Source: Rhizobium sp. Q54 (GTDB lineage Bacteria; Pseudomonadota; Alphaproteobacteria; Rickettsiales; UBA1997). Taken from it: a DNA stretch of 40,581 nucleotides. Positions 31,126 through 40,581 of the stretch are shown here, piece by piece; positions within the stretch are counted from its first letter, which is position 1, and each line of letters starts with the position of its first letter. The notes beneath the pieces were generated by a model. The model made no database searches, was not told the origin of the DNA, and saw nothing but the letters and a program-made list of their open reading frames with translations. The stretch covers positions 1 to 40,581 of the forward strand of contig CAMBXE010000012.1 in assembly GCA_945871805.1 (NCBI GenBank). The letters run 5' to 3'. The translations under genes and the position numbers were made by a program.

Positions 31126-34100
31126 TTAGACGACGATGTTCACCAATTTATCCAAAACAGAAATGACTTTACGGATCTCTTTTCCTTCAATAAATCTTTT
31201 TACATTTTCATTGTCGAAGGCCGCTTTTTCGAGATTTTCTTTCGAGGAACCTTTCGGCATTTGAATCACCGCGCGCAGCTTGCCGCTTACTTGCACAGCG
31301 ATTCCAACTTCATCTTCGACGATTAAAGCCGGATCGAAATCAGGAAATTTTTCTTCGGTAACTAAAGTTTTGTAACCAAGCTCAGCCCACAATTCTTCAG
31401 CCAAATGCGGCATGATTGGCGCGATTAAAATCACTAAATTTTTTAGGGCAAATTCCGAAACAGATTCAGATTTTTCGAGCGCATTCGAGAACTCGCGGAT
31501 CTTGGCGATGGCGCGGTTGAAGCCCATTTTTTCGTACTCGTCTTTTACCGCAGCGATTGTTTTGTGTGTAAGTCTTAAAATTTCCGCGCTCTCTTTGCCG
31601 CTTACTCCCTTGGCGTTTGCAACCAATCTCCACAAGCGATTTACATATTTCCAACAACCGTCAATGCCGCTTTCTGACCATTCTAAATCACGCGAAGGCG
31701 GAGTGTCGGAAAGCATGAAAAGCCTTGCGGTGTCAGCTCCGTAGGCTTCAACAATTGAAGCTAGCTCAACGGTATTTTTCTTAGACTTACTCATTTTTTC
31801 GCTGCGACCAAATATTACTTCTTCGGGTTTTCGCGCAAGAGCATCGGCGGGGAAAAGCCATTTTCCCGTGGCTTTATCTTTGTAAGTGGAGTGACAAACC
31901 ATTCCTTGCGTAAGCAAGTTTTTGAATGGCTCAGAGATGTCGAGGTAGCCGCATTTTTTTAAGGCTTTGGTAAAAAATCGTGCGTAAAGCAAATGCAAAA
32001 CTGCATGCTCAACTCCGCCAATATATTGATCTACAGGCATGAATTTATTGGCTGCATCACGGTCGAAGGCTTTGTCTTCGGGCTGAGAAATGAAGCGCAG
32101 GTAGTACCAAGAACTCTCGAAGAAAGTGTCAAAAGTATCGGTTTCGCGAATTGCCTTCTGGCCTTTGTAAGTTGTGTATTTCCAGGTTGGATGAAGCGCC
32201 AGTGGATTTCCGGCGCCGGTGAATTCTACGTCTTTTGGCAACTCAACAGGAAGCTGATCTTCAGGAACAGGAACTACGGATCCATCTTCCAAATAAAGAA
32301 TCGGAATCGGACATCCCCAGTAGCGTTGACGCGAAACGCCCCAATCGCGAAGGCGGTAATTAGTTTTTTTCGTCGCCTGATTTTTTGCCGCAAGCTTTTC
32401 GAAAACTTTTTCTTTTGCTTCAGCACAAGTTAACCCGTCCAAAAAATCAGAATTAATCATTAAGCCATCTTCAAGATTGGCTTGGCTTGGCGCGTTAATT
32501 TCGGCGAAAAGATTTTCGATGATTTCAGCATTTGTTTTGCTTATTTGGTGGAGCTTGCGTGCGGCTGAAGAGATGTCGGCATAGATTCCGAGATTGTCGA
32601 TTTCGTTAAATTCGGCGCGCGCTGGGTAAGCGAGTTTTTCTGAGGCCAGACTGAATTCTGCATTCACGTCTTCCGGCTTGTTGCCGCGTGCATCAAGACG
32701 AATCCATTTTTTACCAAGTTGGTTTTTGCCTAGATAAACCGCGTTAACAGTGTGAATGATTTTGCGGTCGGAAACGGTTTCATCGAGCATCAAAAGTTGA
32801 TCAGAAAATCCGCAAGGAATTTTCATGCCACGCAAAATCGCGCAAAGTAGCACTGATTTTCCGAAGCAGAATCCAGTCTTTGCTGTCAAGACTTCGCTGG
32901 CTTTTAGGGACGGAGTTTGCAGCGAATATTTTTCGTCATCCATGCAGTGATTAATTTCGTCACGCACGAATTCGTAAGCCAATTTTACTAGTTCAACTTC
33001 ATCTTTTGTTGAGGCTTGAAGGCTGGCTATTACTGCTTTGATGCCGGAATCAGAAAAATTTATTAAATCAGTTTCAGCTAAAAATTTGTCAAGATTTTCG
33101 ACAACTTGGCGAATAGGTAATTTGTATTTTGTTGCAAATTCGAAGTCGCGTTCATCATGCGCAGGGCAGCCGAATATTGCTCCGGTGCCGTATTCCATCA
33201 AAACAAAATTGGCGACGTAAACGTCTAATTTCCAACTTGGATCAAGAGGATGCTCAACTTGTAAATCAATCTTGAAGCCGCGCTTTTCTTGCTTTTCTAG
33301 AGTTTGCTCATCGACAGCAGAGCGATTACATTCAGCGATGAAATTTTGCAGTTCAGAATTTGTTTTGGCTAGCTCTGAAGCGATTGGGTGATTTGGAGAA
33401 ATGCCAATAAAAGACGCGCCAAATAAGGTGTCAGGACGCGTCGTGTAAACTGGAATTGTTTCATTTTTTGCGCTAATTTTAAAATCAACGATCTGCCCTT
33501 CGCTCTTGCCGATCCACTTCTCTTGCATGATTCGCACGCGCTCATCCCAGCCGGAAAGATTTTTTAATTCCGACAAAAGCTCTTCAGAAAAATCAGAAAC
33601 TTTTAAAAACCATTGCTTCAATTTCTTTTTTTCGACAAGCGCACCGGAACGCCAGCCGCGACCATCGATGACTTGTTCGTTGGCGAGAACGGTTTGGTCG
33701 ATCGGGTCCCAATTAACGTAAGATTCTTTTTGGTAGGCGAGACCATTTTTGATGAAATCTAAGAAAATTTTTTGTTCGTGTTTGTAGTAGTTCGGTAAGC
33801 AAGTTGCGATTTCGCGATCCCAATCAATTGAGAGGCCGATTAATTTCAACTCGGCACGCATTTGTTCGATATTTTTAAGCGTCCAATTTTCGGGATGAAT
33901 CTTGTGTTCGAGCGCGGCATTTTCAGCGGGAAGACCAAAAGCATCAAAACCCATCGGATGCAAAACATTGAAGCCGAGCATTTTTTTAAAACGCGCTAGA
34001 GCATCGCCAATCGCGTAGTTACGCAGATGACCCATGTGAATTTTTCCTGATGGGTAAGGAAACATTTCGAGCACGTAGTATTTTTTCTGTGCAGAATTTT

Positions 34101-34188
34101 CGTCAAATTTGAAAACTTTTTTTTCCGCCCAGATCTTCTGCCACTTTTGCTCAGCGAGCTTGTGGTTGTAATTGGAAATTGCCGTCAT
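31126..34188 (-). CDS. leuS: Leucyl-tRNA synthetase with inserted transglutaminase-like domain
   Basis: Class Ia synthetase that charges tRNA(Leu). Canonical parts: HMGH at 51-54, CP1 editing domain with TTRPDTLFG (249-257) and [12 protein letters not shown] (341-352), then [15 protein letters not shown] (616-630), KMSKS (798-802) and an anticodon-binding C-terminal region. The protein is 1,020 aa rather than the usual 830-880. Between KLPIRQVV (to about 363) and [12 protein letters not shown] (from about 575) sit about 210 residues where about 25 are normal. They match a transglutaminase-like superfamily protein: [39 protein letters not shown] (C441), HTVNAVYL (H479) and [10 protein letters not shown] (D499). 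The frame is open with no stop or shift. All synthetase motifs remain, so the enzyme is presumably active. It starts directly after the permease stop. Confidence 0.93.
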   Translation of the reverse strand: MTAISNYNHKLAEQKWQKIWAEKKVFKFDENSAQKKYYVLEMFPYPSGKIHMGHLRNYAIGDALARFKKMLGFNVLHPMGFDAFGLPAENAALEHKIHPENWTLKNIEQMRAELKLIGLSIDWDREIATCLPNYYKHEQKIFLDFIKNGLAYQKESYVNWDPIDQTVLANEQVIDGRGWRSGALVEKKKLKQWFLKVSDFSEELLSELKNLSGWDERVRIMQEKWIGKSEGQIVDFKISAKNETIPVYTTRPDTLFGASFIGISPNHPIASELAKTNSELQNFIAECNRSAVDEQTLEKQEKRGFKIDLQVEHPLDPSWKLDVYVANFVLMEYGTGAIFGCPAHDERDFEFATKYKLPIRQVVENLDKFLAETDLINFSDSGIKAVIASLQASTKDEVELVKLAYEFVRDEINHCMDDEKYSLQTPSLKASEVLTAKTGFCFGKSVLLCAILRGMKIPCGFSDQLLMLDETVSDRKIIHTVNAVYLGKNQLGKKWIRLDARGNKPEDVNAEFSLASEKLAYPARAEFNEIDNLGIYADISSAARKLHQISKTNAEIIENLFAEINAPSQANLEDGLMINSDFLDGLTCAEAKEKVFEKLAAKNQATKKTNYRLRDWGVSRQRYWGCPIPILYLEDGSVVPVPEDQLPVELPKDVEFTGAGNPLALHPTWKYTTYKGQKAIRETDTFDTFFESSWYYLRFISQPEDKAFDRDAANKFMPVDQYIGGVEHAVLHLLYARFFTKALKKCGYLDISEPFKNLLTQGMVCHSTYKDKATGKWLFPADALARKPEEVIFGRSEKMSKSKKNTVELASIVEAYGADTARLFMLSDTPPSRDLEWSESGIDGCWKYVNRLWRLVANAKGVSGKESAEILRLTHKTIAAVKDEYEKMGFNRAIAKIREFSNALEKSESVSEFALKNLVILIAPIMPHLAEELWAELGYKTLVTEEKFPDFDPALIVEDEVGIAVQVSGKLRAVIQMPKGSSKENLEKAAFDNENVKRFIEGKEIRKVISVLDKLVNIVV
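32464..33099 (-). other. Transglutaminase-like domain inserted within leuS
   Basis: Encodes about residues 364-575 of LeuRS. Order: an N-terminal helix region ([13 protein letters not shown], 367-379), [13 protein letters not shown], the Cys box [20 protein letters not shown] (431-450; C441), [11 protein letters not shown], the His strand [10 protein letters not shown] (H479), the Asp strand [10 protein letters not shown] (D499), then [11 protein letters not shown] and a helical end. This is the full layout of a stand-alone transglutaminase-family protein, not a fragment. Boundaries are estimated from where LeuRS similarity stops and resumes. No palindromic-repeat relic is visible at the edges. 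The catalytic residues are kept, so protease, transglutaminase or amidase activity is possible. Confidence 0.85.
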
Positions 34189-35580
34189 TTATTTTTTGTG
34201 AAGATGGCTTTTTTTACGAGAGTAGAGGAAATAAAATGCGGTACCGATTGCAAACCAGACAAGAGTAGGCTTTCCCACTTCCTTCATGAGTACATAAATT
34301 AAATAACTACATCCGGCTACAGCCAAAGGAGCAATTACAAAAACTGCCGGACAAACGAATGGCCTGTGTAGAGCTGGTCTTCTAACGCGTAAAATAACCA
34401 CGCCGATTGAAACAATCGCAAAAGCAAAAAGTGATCCGACGCTGCACATTTGTCCCATGACGTGAATCGGCATGAAGCCAGCAACTAGGCACACAATCAG
34501 AGTAACGAAGAGACAATTTAGGTAAGGAGTGCCGTGTTTTTTGTGAATCTTGCAGAAGAAAGCTGGAAGCAAACCGTCGCGCGACATGGCAAAGAAAATG
34601 CGCGATTGACCAAACATCATCACCAACAAAACCGCGACCATTCCGGCGATGGCGCCAGTTGCAATCATGGCTGAACCTAGATTATTGCCATTGTCGCGAA
34701 GTGCGCGCGCCATTGGTTCAGCATTGTTTAGAGTGGAGAAATTTACGATGCCGGTGAGAGTCAGGGCAACTACGATGTAGATCAAAGTACAGACGAGTAA
34801 TCCGCCAATTAAGCCGATTGGGATGTCTCGTTTAGGATTCTTACATTCTTCGGCGGTAGTTGCGACTGCATCAAAACCCAAGTAAGCGAAAAAAATCATG
34901 GCAGCGCCAGATAAGACGCCGTCAAAACCAAATGGGAAAAAGTTGGAATAATTTTCCATTTTGATGTGAGGCACGGCAATGACCAAAAAGAAGAAAATGA
35001 TCACAAGCTTCAGAGCAACTAGAACGCGGTTGATTAAAATACTTTCACGAGTGCCGTGAAAAAGAAGTAGACCAGTAAAAAGCGCGATTGAAACGGCGGG
35101 AAGATTAATTATTCCGCCTTCAGAAGGAGATTTGGTTAGGTAGTAAGGAACTTCGAATCCGCCCTGTTTTAAGATGCCGACAAAATATCCAGACCATCCC
35201 GCCGCCACAGTTGAAGCGTTAACGGCGTAACCAAGAACTAGTCCACAAGCAACAAGCCAGGCGATGAATTCACCAAGAACAATGTAAGTGTAAGAGTAAG
35301 CACTGCCAGAGACCGGAATGGAGGAGGCAAGTTCGGTGTAAGCAAGACCAACGAAAATGCAGACCAAGCCGGAGAGAGCGTAAGAAATTGCGATTGCTGG
35401 TCCGGCATGTTGTGCAGCGGCGATTCCAGTTAAAACAAAAATTCCTGTACCGATCGCCGCACCAATTCCCATCAGCATTAAATCCATGGCGCCAAGGGTT
35501 TTCTTCAGCGGATTTTCCCTCGCCTCCTTCATTATATTTTCAAGAGTTTTGGTACGCAAAAGGGCTCTTAGCGATTTCAT
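34189..35580 (-). CDS. APC-superfamily amino acid permease
   Basis: 463 aa integral membrane transporter of the cationic amino acid transporter (CAT)/YfnA type. About 12 hydrophobic segments are visible. Hallmarks: GIGAAIGTGIFVLTG (38-52; substrate loop of helix 1), GPAIAISYALSGLVCIFVGLAY without break, SVPVSGSAYSYTYI-like IPVSGSAYSYTYIVLGE, and FAYLGFDAVATTAEECKNPKR. The sub-group typically imports basic or other amino acids; the substrate is not deducible. It ends exactly where leuS begins, so an amino acid importer and a synthetase are cotranscribed. A basic N-terminal segment precedes helix 1. Confidence 0.9.
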   Translation of the reverse strand: MKSLRALLRTKTLENIMKEARENPLKKTLGAMDLMLMGIGAAIGTGIFVLTGIAAAQHAGPAIAISYALSGLVCIFVGLAYTELASSIPVSGSAYSYTYIVLGEFIAWLVACGLVLGYAVNASTVAAGWSGYFVGILKQGGFEVPYYLTKSPSEGGIINLPAVSIALFTGLLLFHGTRESILINRVLVALKLVIIFFFLVIAVPHIKMENYSNFFPFGFDGVLSGAAMIFFAYLGFDAVATTAEECKNPKRDIPIGLIGGLLVCTLIYIVVALTLTGIVNFSTLNNAEPMARALRDNGNNLGSAMIATGAIAGMVAVLLVMMFGQSRIFFAMSRDGLLPAFFCKIHKKHGTPYLNCLFVTLIVCLVAGFMPIHVMGQMCSVGSLFAFAIVSIGVVILRVRRPALHRPFVCPAVFVIAPLAVAGCSYLIYVLMKEVGKPTLVWFAIGTAFYFLYSRKKSHLHKK

Positions 35581-35613
35581 GAAAGTGTAAATTAAAGATT
35601 AAAAGAGAGAAAA

Positions 35614-36642
35614 TTAATCAGAAGCGTTGAGAGCTTCTTCTGCGACTTCAGGAGTAATAAAGCCCTTGGCAAGGAGCTCGTTGATTGAATCTTTCATCTG
35701 ACACATGCCAATTTTTTTGCTAAGCTCCATGATCGAATTGATCTGCGGAATTTTATCTTCACGGATCAAGTTTCTAATTGACGCATTTGCCAACATAATT
35801 TCGTAAGCAGCAATTCTTCCGCCGCCTTTTTTCTTAAGAAGACGTTGCGACACAACGGCCCTAATTGAGCCAGAAAGCATAGTGCGAACCACCGCTTTAT
35901 CTTCGGCAGAAAATACGTCGATGATTCTATTAATTGTTTTTGCGGCAGAGCTGGTGTGAAGAGTTCCTAAAACTAAGTGACCAGTTTCAGCGGCGGTTAA
36001 AGCAAGGTGGATAGTTTCAACGTCACGCATTTCACCAACCAAGATCACATCCGGATCTTCACGCAAAGCGCTTTTCAAAGCGGCGGCAAAAGACGCGGTG
36101 CTATTTCCAACTTCGCGCTGGTTAACCAAAGATTTTTTACTTTTGTGAACAAACTCGACCGGATCTTCAATGGTCAAAATATGATGGGAGTGATTGGTGT
36201 TAATGTGATCGATTAAAGCAGCGAGCGTGGTTGATTTACCGCTACTAGTCGGACCAACTACCAGAACTAGGCCTTTAGTTGCATTGGACAAACCGCGAAT
36301 TACTTCCGGCGCATGTAGGGCATCGAGAGTTTTTATTTCAGTCGGAATTTCACGAAAAACAGCCGCTGGACCATTTACAGTACGAAAAGCATTTACCCGA
36401 AAACGCATGGTCTCACCGACTTCTATCGCAAAATCCAACTCCATTTTTTCTTGGTAAGTTTTTTTTTGCAGATCTGTCATGATAGACTGAACCATTTCTA
36501 GAACTTGTTCAGCCGTTAAGATTGGAGAATTTGGAATCGCAGAAATATCTCCGTCAATACGCAATGATGGGGCTGCTCCAGTTGTAATGTGCACGTCAGA
36601 GCATCCTTGCTTCTTAGCGTAGTGGAGAATTTTTTCGATCAT
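35614..36642 (-). CDS. pilT: Type IV pilus twitching motility ATPase
   Basis: 342 aa retraction ATPase. N-terminal PAS-like domain with SDVHITTGAAPSLRIDG; Walker A GPTSSGKST (130-138), Asp box near TIEDPVEF, Walker B DPDVILVGEMRD (catalytic E204) and His box LGTLHTSSAAKTINR (H229). The ASIRNLIREDK stretch near 287 is the AIRNLIRE motif that separates PilT from PilB and GspE. Other pilus genes are not nearby. It overlaps the upstream TPR gene by 4 bp, so that TPR protein may act with pili or competence. Confidence 0.93.
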   Translation of the reverse strand: MIEKILHYAKKQGCSDVHITTGAAPSLRIDGDISAIPNSPILTAEQVLEMVQSIMTDLQKKTYQEKMELDFAIEVGETMRFRVNAFRTVNGPAAVFREIPTEIKTLDALHAPEVIRGLSNATKGLVLVVGPTSSGKSTTLAALIDHINTNHSHHILTIEDPVEFVHKSKKSLVNQREVGNSTASFAAALKSALREDPDVILVGEMRDVETIHLALTAAETGHLVLGTLHTSSAAKTINRIIDVFSAEDKAVVRTMLSGSIRAVVSQRLLKKKGGGRIAAYEIMLANASIRNLIREDKIPQINSIMELSKKIGMCQMKDSINELLAKGFITPEVAEEALNASD

Positions 36643-37484
36643 ATTTTGGTATTGATAAATTCGATGCGTTTTTTGACTTGATCTAGCGGCACAGATTGAT
36701 TGACATCAGAATATTTACGAACCACTTCAGAGTAGAGATCCAGGGCCTTGGTATATTGTTCAGTTTGATCATAAATCACTGCCAAATTGTATTTATAATC
36801 AATGTTTTCGGGATCGAGCGTGATGACTTTTTGCATCAAAGAAATCGCCTGATCATAATTTTTTGCCTTGTTGTAAGCGAGAGCAGCGAAGGCAAGAATA
36901 CTTGGTGAATCAGGATTTTGCACAGCAAGGCGCGAAAGCAGGTAAGTCGCGTCTTGCGGAGAATCTTCGATTAAAATATCTAGCAAATTTCCGACAACAT
37001 CTTCTTGATTTTCAACGCCGGATTTAAGCATTTGGTAGTAGAGCACTTTAGCCTGACGAAACTGACCAATTTTTTGATAAACCGTAGCAAGAGCAAATTT
37101 AGAATAGGAATTATTTGGCTCTTTTTTAAGTACCTGTTTGTAGAGCTCGATTGCCACTTCATATTGCCCAACCAAAACCGCATTGTAGGCAATTTGCTCT
37201 TTTTCTCTCAGCGTGGCTGAACCAACTTTTGAATCTGCAACTACGATGTCGAGCTGACTCGGCGGTTTTGCTTTTTCGTCATTTCCAGCTTTAATATTGA
37301 TGTCACTTTTTCTGCTGATATTTTTATTTTTATAAAAATCGATTTGTTGACGCGATGACTTGTCGAAGATCAAAGTTTTTTCAATTTCTTTGACGACGTC
37401 ATTGGTTGAAACGTAATCATCCGCAAAAGATTTTTGCGCAAAAAAAACCAAAAAAATTGTGAAGATTTTTAGGCTAATTCTCAT
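36639..37484 (-). CDS. Exported TPR-repeat protein
   Basis: 281 aa. The signal peptide [21 protein letters not shown] is followed by a polar linker and four or more tetratricopeptide repeats from about 90 to 260 ([80 protein letters not shown]). Likely a periplasmic scaffold; the partner is unknown. It overlaps pilT by 4 bp and the mnmG end by 11 bp, so it is translated from one transcript with both. A pilus-assembly accessory role (PilF-like in kind) is an inference from the pilT link, not from sequence. Confidence 0.85.
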   Translation of the reverse strand: MRISLKIFTIFLVFFAQKSFADDYVSTNDVVKEIEKTLIFDKSSRQQIDFYKNKNISRKSDINIKAGNDEKAKPPSQLDIVVADSKVGSATLREKEQIAYNAVLVGQYEVAIELYKQVLKKEPNNSYSKFALATVYQKIGQFRQAKVLYYQMLKSGVENQEDVVGNLLDILIEDSPQDATYLLSRLAVQNPDSPSILAFAALAYNKAKNYDQAISLMQKVITLDPENIDYKYNLAVIYDQTEQYTKALDLYSEVVRKYSDVNQSVPLDQVKKRIEFINTKI

Positions 37485-39606
37485 TCTTTTTGTATTTTGT
37501 TTTAATGTAGACCATCACCGCCATTACTGATGCTGGAGTGATGCCTTGAATCTTGAATGCGGACTTGATTGTAGCTGGACGAAAGCGACTTAACTTTTCA
37601 CGCGTCTCGTTCGAAAGACTCTGAATTTTGGCATAGTCAAGATCAAGTGGAATTTTGAGATTTTCATCCTGGCGAAAAATTTCTAAATCACGTGTTTGGC
37701 GCTCAAGGTAAGAAGAATAAAGCGCTTCGATTGCAATCTGGTTTTTTGTTGCCGTGTCGATTTGAGAAATTTCTTCAGGCCAAATTTTTTCGAGCGTAGA
37801 AAAATTTATTTCCGGAAAAGAAAGAAGAAGAAAAGCGTCGCGAACAACTCCATCTTGTTTTATTGTCACAGCAAATTCTGCGAGTTTTGTTGGCGAAATT
37901 TTTAGGCTCGTGAGCAAATTTTTCACTGAGTCGAGACGTGATTTTTTTTCTAAAAATTTTTCTGCACGTTCTTTGGAAACGCAGCCAATCGCCATTCCCA
38001 TTTCTGTTAAACGCGCATCGGCATTGTCGGCGCGAATGCTTAAGCGATATTCGGCGCGCGAAGTTAGCATGCGGTAAGGTTCGGAGGTGCCAAGACTAGT
38101 GAGGTCGTCGATCATCACGCCGATGTAGCTTGAGGCGCGATCCAAGATAAACTCACTGTGGCTAGTTGATTGAGTGAAGTTGAAATCAAGGGAAGGTTTC
38201 TGTTTATCTTGGTTTCGACTTCGCTCAACCAGCGATAAACGGCCCGCATTAATCCCTGCAACAATCCCCTGCCCTCCGGCTTCTTCGTAGCCTGTCGTTC
38301 CATTGATTTGTCCGGCGAGAAATAATCCACGAATTTTTTTGGTTTCAAGCGTTGGCAATAATTCACGCGGATCGACGAAGTCATATTCAATCGCATATCC
38401 CGGCTGCGTGATTACGCAATTTTCGAGACCAGGAATTGTTTTTAAAAACTCAATTTGAACTTCTTCTGGAAGCGAAGTTGAGATGCCATTTGGATAAATT
38501 AAATCAGAATCGAGACCTTCCGGCTCTAAGAAAATTTGATGACGTTCTTTGTCGGCGAAACGATGAACTTTATCTTCAATCGATGGGCAATAACGCGGGC
38601 CAACACCGTTTATGTGACCACCGTACATCGCAGATTTATCTAAATTATTTTTGATGATTTTGTGCGTCTCAGCGTTGGTGTAGGTGATGTAACAAGAAAT
38701 CTGCGGCACAGAAATTTTCTCGTTTAAATATGAAAATGGCTGCGGCACATCGTCACTTGGTTGCGGCTCAAGATTAGAGAAATCGATTGAAGATTTTAAA
38801 ATGCGCGGAGGCGTGCCGGTCTTGAGACGCGAAAGCATGAAGTTGTAACGCTCGAGAGTTTTTGAAAGTCCGTACGAGGGTTCTTCGCCGACGCGTCCAG
38901 CGGGAATTTTCTTGTCGCCGATGTGGATCATGCCCCGGAGGAAAGTTCCGGTGGTTAATACAACTGATGAAGTCTTGATGGACCCCGCAACAAGTGCGGG
39001 GTGACAAACGAGTGCGGGGTGACAAGTTTGATTTGTTGTTCCGGGCTCTTGATTTGTTGTTCCGGGCTCTTGATTTGTTGTTCCGAATTCTTGATCTGTT
39101 ATTCCGAATTCTTGATTTGTTATTCCGGGCTCTTGATTTGTTGTTCCGGGCTCTTGATTTGTCACCCCGCACTTGTTGCGGGGTCCGCTAGTTATAACTC
39201 CACATACCTTTCCATCTTCGATCAAAATATCTTCAACAGTGTCGAAGAGTATTTCGAGATTTGGATAATTTTCTAAAATCTCATTAATCGCTTTTTTGTA
39301 GAGCTTGCGATCAGCCTGCGCGCGCGGCGAGTGAACTGCCGCGCCTTTAGAAGAATTTAAAATTCGAAAATGAATCCCGGCCATGTCGATGGCTTTGCCC
39401 ATCACGCCATCAAGCGCATCAATTTCTCTGACTATTGTTCCCTTTGCCACGCCGCCAATCGCGGGATTGCACGACATCTCGCCAAGATTTTCTGCTTTTT
39501 TTGTAATCAACAAAGTCTTCGCGCCCATGCGTGCGGAAGCACATGCGGCTTCAATTCCGGCATGGCCTCCACCAATTACGATTACGTCAAAATTTGTGAG
39601 CGACAT
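37474..39606 (-). CDS. mnmG: tRNA uridine-34 carboxymethylaminomethyl enzyme MnmG, with inserted element
   Basis: FAD enzyme (GidA) that with MnmE installs cmnm5U at the wobble uridine. The Rossmann motif [14 protein letters not shown] (8-21), [15 protein letters not shown] (42-56), [24 protein letters not shown], and the C-terminal [19 protein letters not shown] region are intact. Start ATG 39606 ([10 protein letters not shown]); a longer frame from 39660 would overlap the upstream gene. The protein is 710 aa against about 620-640 expected. The excess is residues 141-209, encoded by a 207 bp in-frame palindromic element with tandem TNQEPGT repeats, between GVITS and [11 protein letters not shown]. 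The site is in the FAD domain near a surface beta-hairpin, so activity may persist. Confidence 0.95.
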   Translation of the reverse strand: MSLTNFDVIVIGGGHAGIEAACASARMGAKTLLITKKAENLGEMSCNPAIGGVAKGTIVREIDALDGVMGKAIDMAGIHFRILNSSKGAAVHSPRAQADRKLYKKAINEILENYPNLEILFDTVEDILIEDGKVCGVITSGPRNKCGVTNQEPGTTNQEPGITNQEFGITDQEFGTTNQEPGTTNQEPGTTNQTCHPALVCHPALVAGSIKTSSVVLTTGTFLRGMIHIGDKKIPAGRVGEEPSYGLSKTLERYNFMLSRLKTGTPPRILKSSIDFSNLEPQPSDDVPQPFSYLNEKISVPQISCYITYTNAETHKIIKNNLDKSAMYGGHINGVGPRYCPSIEDKVHRFADKERHQIFLEPEGLDSDLIYPNGISTSLPEEVQIEFLKTIPGLENCVITQPGYAIEYDFVDPRELLPTLETKKIRGLFLAGQINGTTGYEEAGGQGIVAGINAGRLSLVERSRNQDKQKPSLDFNFTQSTSHSEFILDRASSYIGVMIDDLTSLGTSEPYRMLTSRAEYRLSIRADNADARLTEMGMAIGCVSKERAEKFLEKKSRLDSVKNLLTSLKISPTKLAEFAVTIKQDGVVRDAFLLLSFPEINFSTLEKIWPEEISQIDTATKNQIAIEALYSSYLERQTRDLEIFRQDENLKIPLDLDYAKIQSLSNETREKLSRFRPATIKSAFKIQGITPASVMAVMVYIKTKYKKNEN
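38980..39186 (-). mobile_element. In-frame palindromic element in mnmG: 29 bp TIRs and 21 bp tandem core
   Basis: The terminal inverted repeats 38980-39008 and 39158-39186 are perfect 29 bp matches (GGACCCCGCAAC...GGTGACAAA). Between them lie a second partial copy of the end (GAGTGCGGGGTGACAA) and about six 21 bp units of the type TCTTGATTTGTTGTTCCGGGC with small variants. Total length 207 bp = 69 codons, beginning and ending on codon boundaries, with no stop in the mnmG frame; other frames are also largely open. The peptide is [15 protein letters not shown] repeats, then CHPALVAGS. Each TIR is itself a hairpin, as in the element at 682-755. Confidence 0.9.
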
Positions 39607-39613
39607 GTTAGGA

Positions 39614-40581
39614 TCAGCGCCCTGTATTCTTGGGATTTGACGAAAATGTTGGCCTTCCAAGAAGCTTATTGAGTAAGAAACTCTTCGACGATGCTTTTTC
39701 TCCCTCTACAGATTTAATATTTTTTGAATCTTCTAAATCCCGTTGAAAAGTTTCAAAACTTTTCTCTCCCTCAGATTTGTATTTCGGCTTACCCTCATGC
39801 GTGCCGTCCGCTACAACTTTTTGGAAAGCGACCGTAACTTTAGCTGTCTCACAACGCTTTTTCATTTCGTCGCAAAGATTCTCGTAGTTAGTTCCAAGAA
39901 ATTCTTTCGCCGTCTTCCCTTTCATTTCATCAGCAGAAAAGAATTTCTGCACAAATTTCAAATCAGCTTTCTCAATTATTTGCACCTTGGTCTCTTCATT
40001 AATCTTACCATCAACATCAAAAATCTTCATCTGTTTTAGTTCTGTTCCATCTAAAAGTTGAATTTCTGGTAATAAAAATTTTGGCTTCGCAACATTGTCA
40101 TCAAGAACAACGGGGATAACTAGATTAACATTTTGAGCAGCATCGATGACGGCATATTTTTTATTAATATCTTCTAATCTTTGTTTGCGGATGGCTCCAA
40201 TGGAGCTAGCTACTTCATTAACCACTTCATCGAAGTGTTCGTTATTACAAGAATTAATTAATTCATCTTTTTTAGAGCTGCCATCCTTAAACAGTTTATC
40301 TAAAAACTTTATTACTTCTTCTTTCGTTGCTCTCTCCAATGTTGTTTTAAGATTAGCCTTAAAGTCTTCTGAAGTGTTCACCATATCTCCAGAGTTCAGA
40401 AGAGGCGTTTTTGTTTCCACTCCAGTAGCATCAGTAACAAGTTTCGAATCCTCGTCTTTTTTACCAATAACCAACCTAGCGTTAGTACCAATCTCAATAT
40501 CCAAAACCTCTAAATCGCTAGCTTTAGCCTTACCACCAACCAGCTCAAAGATCACCTCCGCATTTCTTCTTAGCTTATCAA
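39614..40581 (-). CDS. Protein of unknown function, 5' end beyond the window
   Basis: No family is recognised. The frame is open to the right edge of the window: upstream of a possible GTG start at 40555 it continues as [11 protein letters not shown], so the true start is probably outside. At least 321 residues are visible. Composition is strongly charged (Lys, Glu, Asp), without a signal peptide or membrane span in the visible part, and with helical-looking stretches ([37 protein letters not shown]). The C terminus is basic and Ser/Asn-rich. The stop lies 7 bp before the mnmG ATG, so it may be cotranscribed with mnmG. It could be a secreted effector-like protein, but nothing in the sequence proves that. 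Confidence 0.7.
   Translation of the reverse strand, partial: DKLRRNAEVIFELVGGKAKASDLEVLDIEIGTNARLVIGKKDEDSKLVTDATGVETKTPLLNSGDMVNTSEDFKANLKTTLERATKEEVIKFLDKLFKDGSSKKDELINSCNNEHFDEVVNEVASSIGAIRKQRLEDINKKYAVIDAAQNVNLVIPVVLDDNVAKPKFLLPEIQLLDGTELKQMKIFDVDGKINEETKVQIIEKADLKFVQKFFSADEMKGKTAKEFLGTNYENLCDEMKKRCETAKVTVAFQKVVADGTHEGKPKYKSEGEKSFETFQRDLEDSKNIKSVEGEKASSKSFLLNKLLGRPTFSSNPKNTGR

Noticed and set aside
38980-39186. CRISPR array in the repeat-rich part of mnmG
   Set aside because: The units are contiguous 21 bp tandem repeats without spacers, within a coding frame and bounded by inverted repeats.
38774-39276. Long plus- and minus-strand ORFs over the mnmG insert, with repeated peptides such as LICCSG and NNKSRARN
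   Set aside because: They are shadows of the stop-poor tandem repeats in the palindromic element; the mnmG frame alone has conserved flanks.

Overview
The window reads as a 40.6 kb piece of an AT-rich alphaproteobacterial chromosome, most likely from the Rickettsiales or a related lineage. This is inferred from gene content: a COQ9-family protein, an NDUFA12-type complex I subunit next to mlaD and a DUF2155 gene, a BioC/NDUFAF5-like methyltransferase, two exported ankyrin proteins, and several families of short palindromic elements like the Rickettsia palindromic elements, one of them inside a coding gene. An argD homologue, purE, dxs, pdxJ and pilT suggest a genome less reduced than that of a typical obligate intracellular Rickettsia. 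I could not run a phylogeny, so the placement is tentative. No rRNA, tRNA, CRISPR array, integrase or IS transposase was seen.

Layout. Positions 1-3002 (minus strand) hold trxB (cut by the window edge), fabG, cvpA and coq9. argD (plus) faces a YgjP-type metallopeptidase and miaB (minus); the gap between those two carries a perfect palindrome and a roughly 180 bp nested palindromic element. A methyltransferase gene that lacks its SAM-binding motif starts head to head with comF. From comF a compact plus-strand run follows: comF, the NDUFA12 homologue, mlaD, DUF2155, rpe, murD, a giant exported cysteine-rich protein (about 1,908 aa) and purE. dxs (minus) diverges from an MFS transporter and pdxJ (plus). 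A minus-strand operon with 1-8 bp overlaps holds gst, an amgK-like kinase, a gene of unknown function, yidD and an ankyrin gene, followed by a second ankyrin gene. polA (plus) diverges from that operon. From 29783 to the end every gene is on the minus strand: an unrecognised ORF at the right edge, mnmG, a TPR protein, pilT, an amino-acid permease, leuS, fluC/crcB and an RluC-type pseudouridine synthase.

Most genes are housekeeping: redox, fatty acid, ubiquinone, peptidoglycan, isoprenoid and vitamin B6 synthesis, tRNA modification and DNA repair. The unusual material sits in or between them. (1) leuS encodes about 1,020 aa because a whole transglutaminase-like domain, with a visible Cys-His-Asp set, lies between the editing domain and the second half of the catalytic domain. 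(2) mnmG carries an in-frame 207 bp element with perfect 29 bp terminal inverted repeats and a core of 21 bp tandem repeats. (3) The giant cysteine-rich secreted protein has C-x-W-x-C modules and no family I recognise. (4) The three divergent gene pairs that have an intergenic gap all share an AAATCTAAA-rich inverted-repeat leader and lack a clear Shine-Dalgarno sequence. (5) At least two families of short palindromic repeats are scattered through intergenic regions and gene ends.
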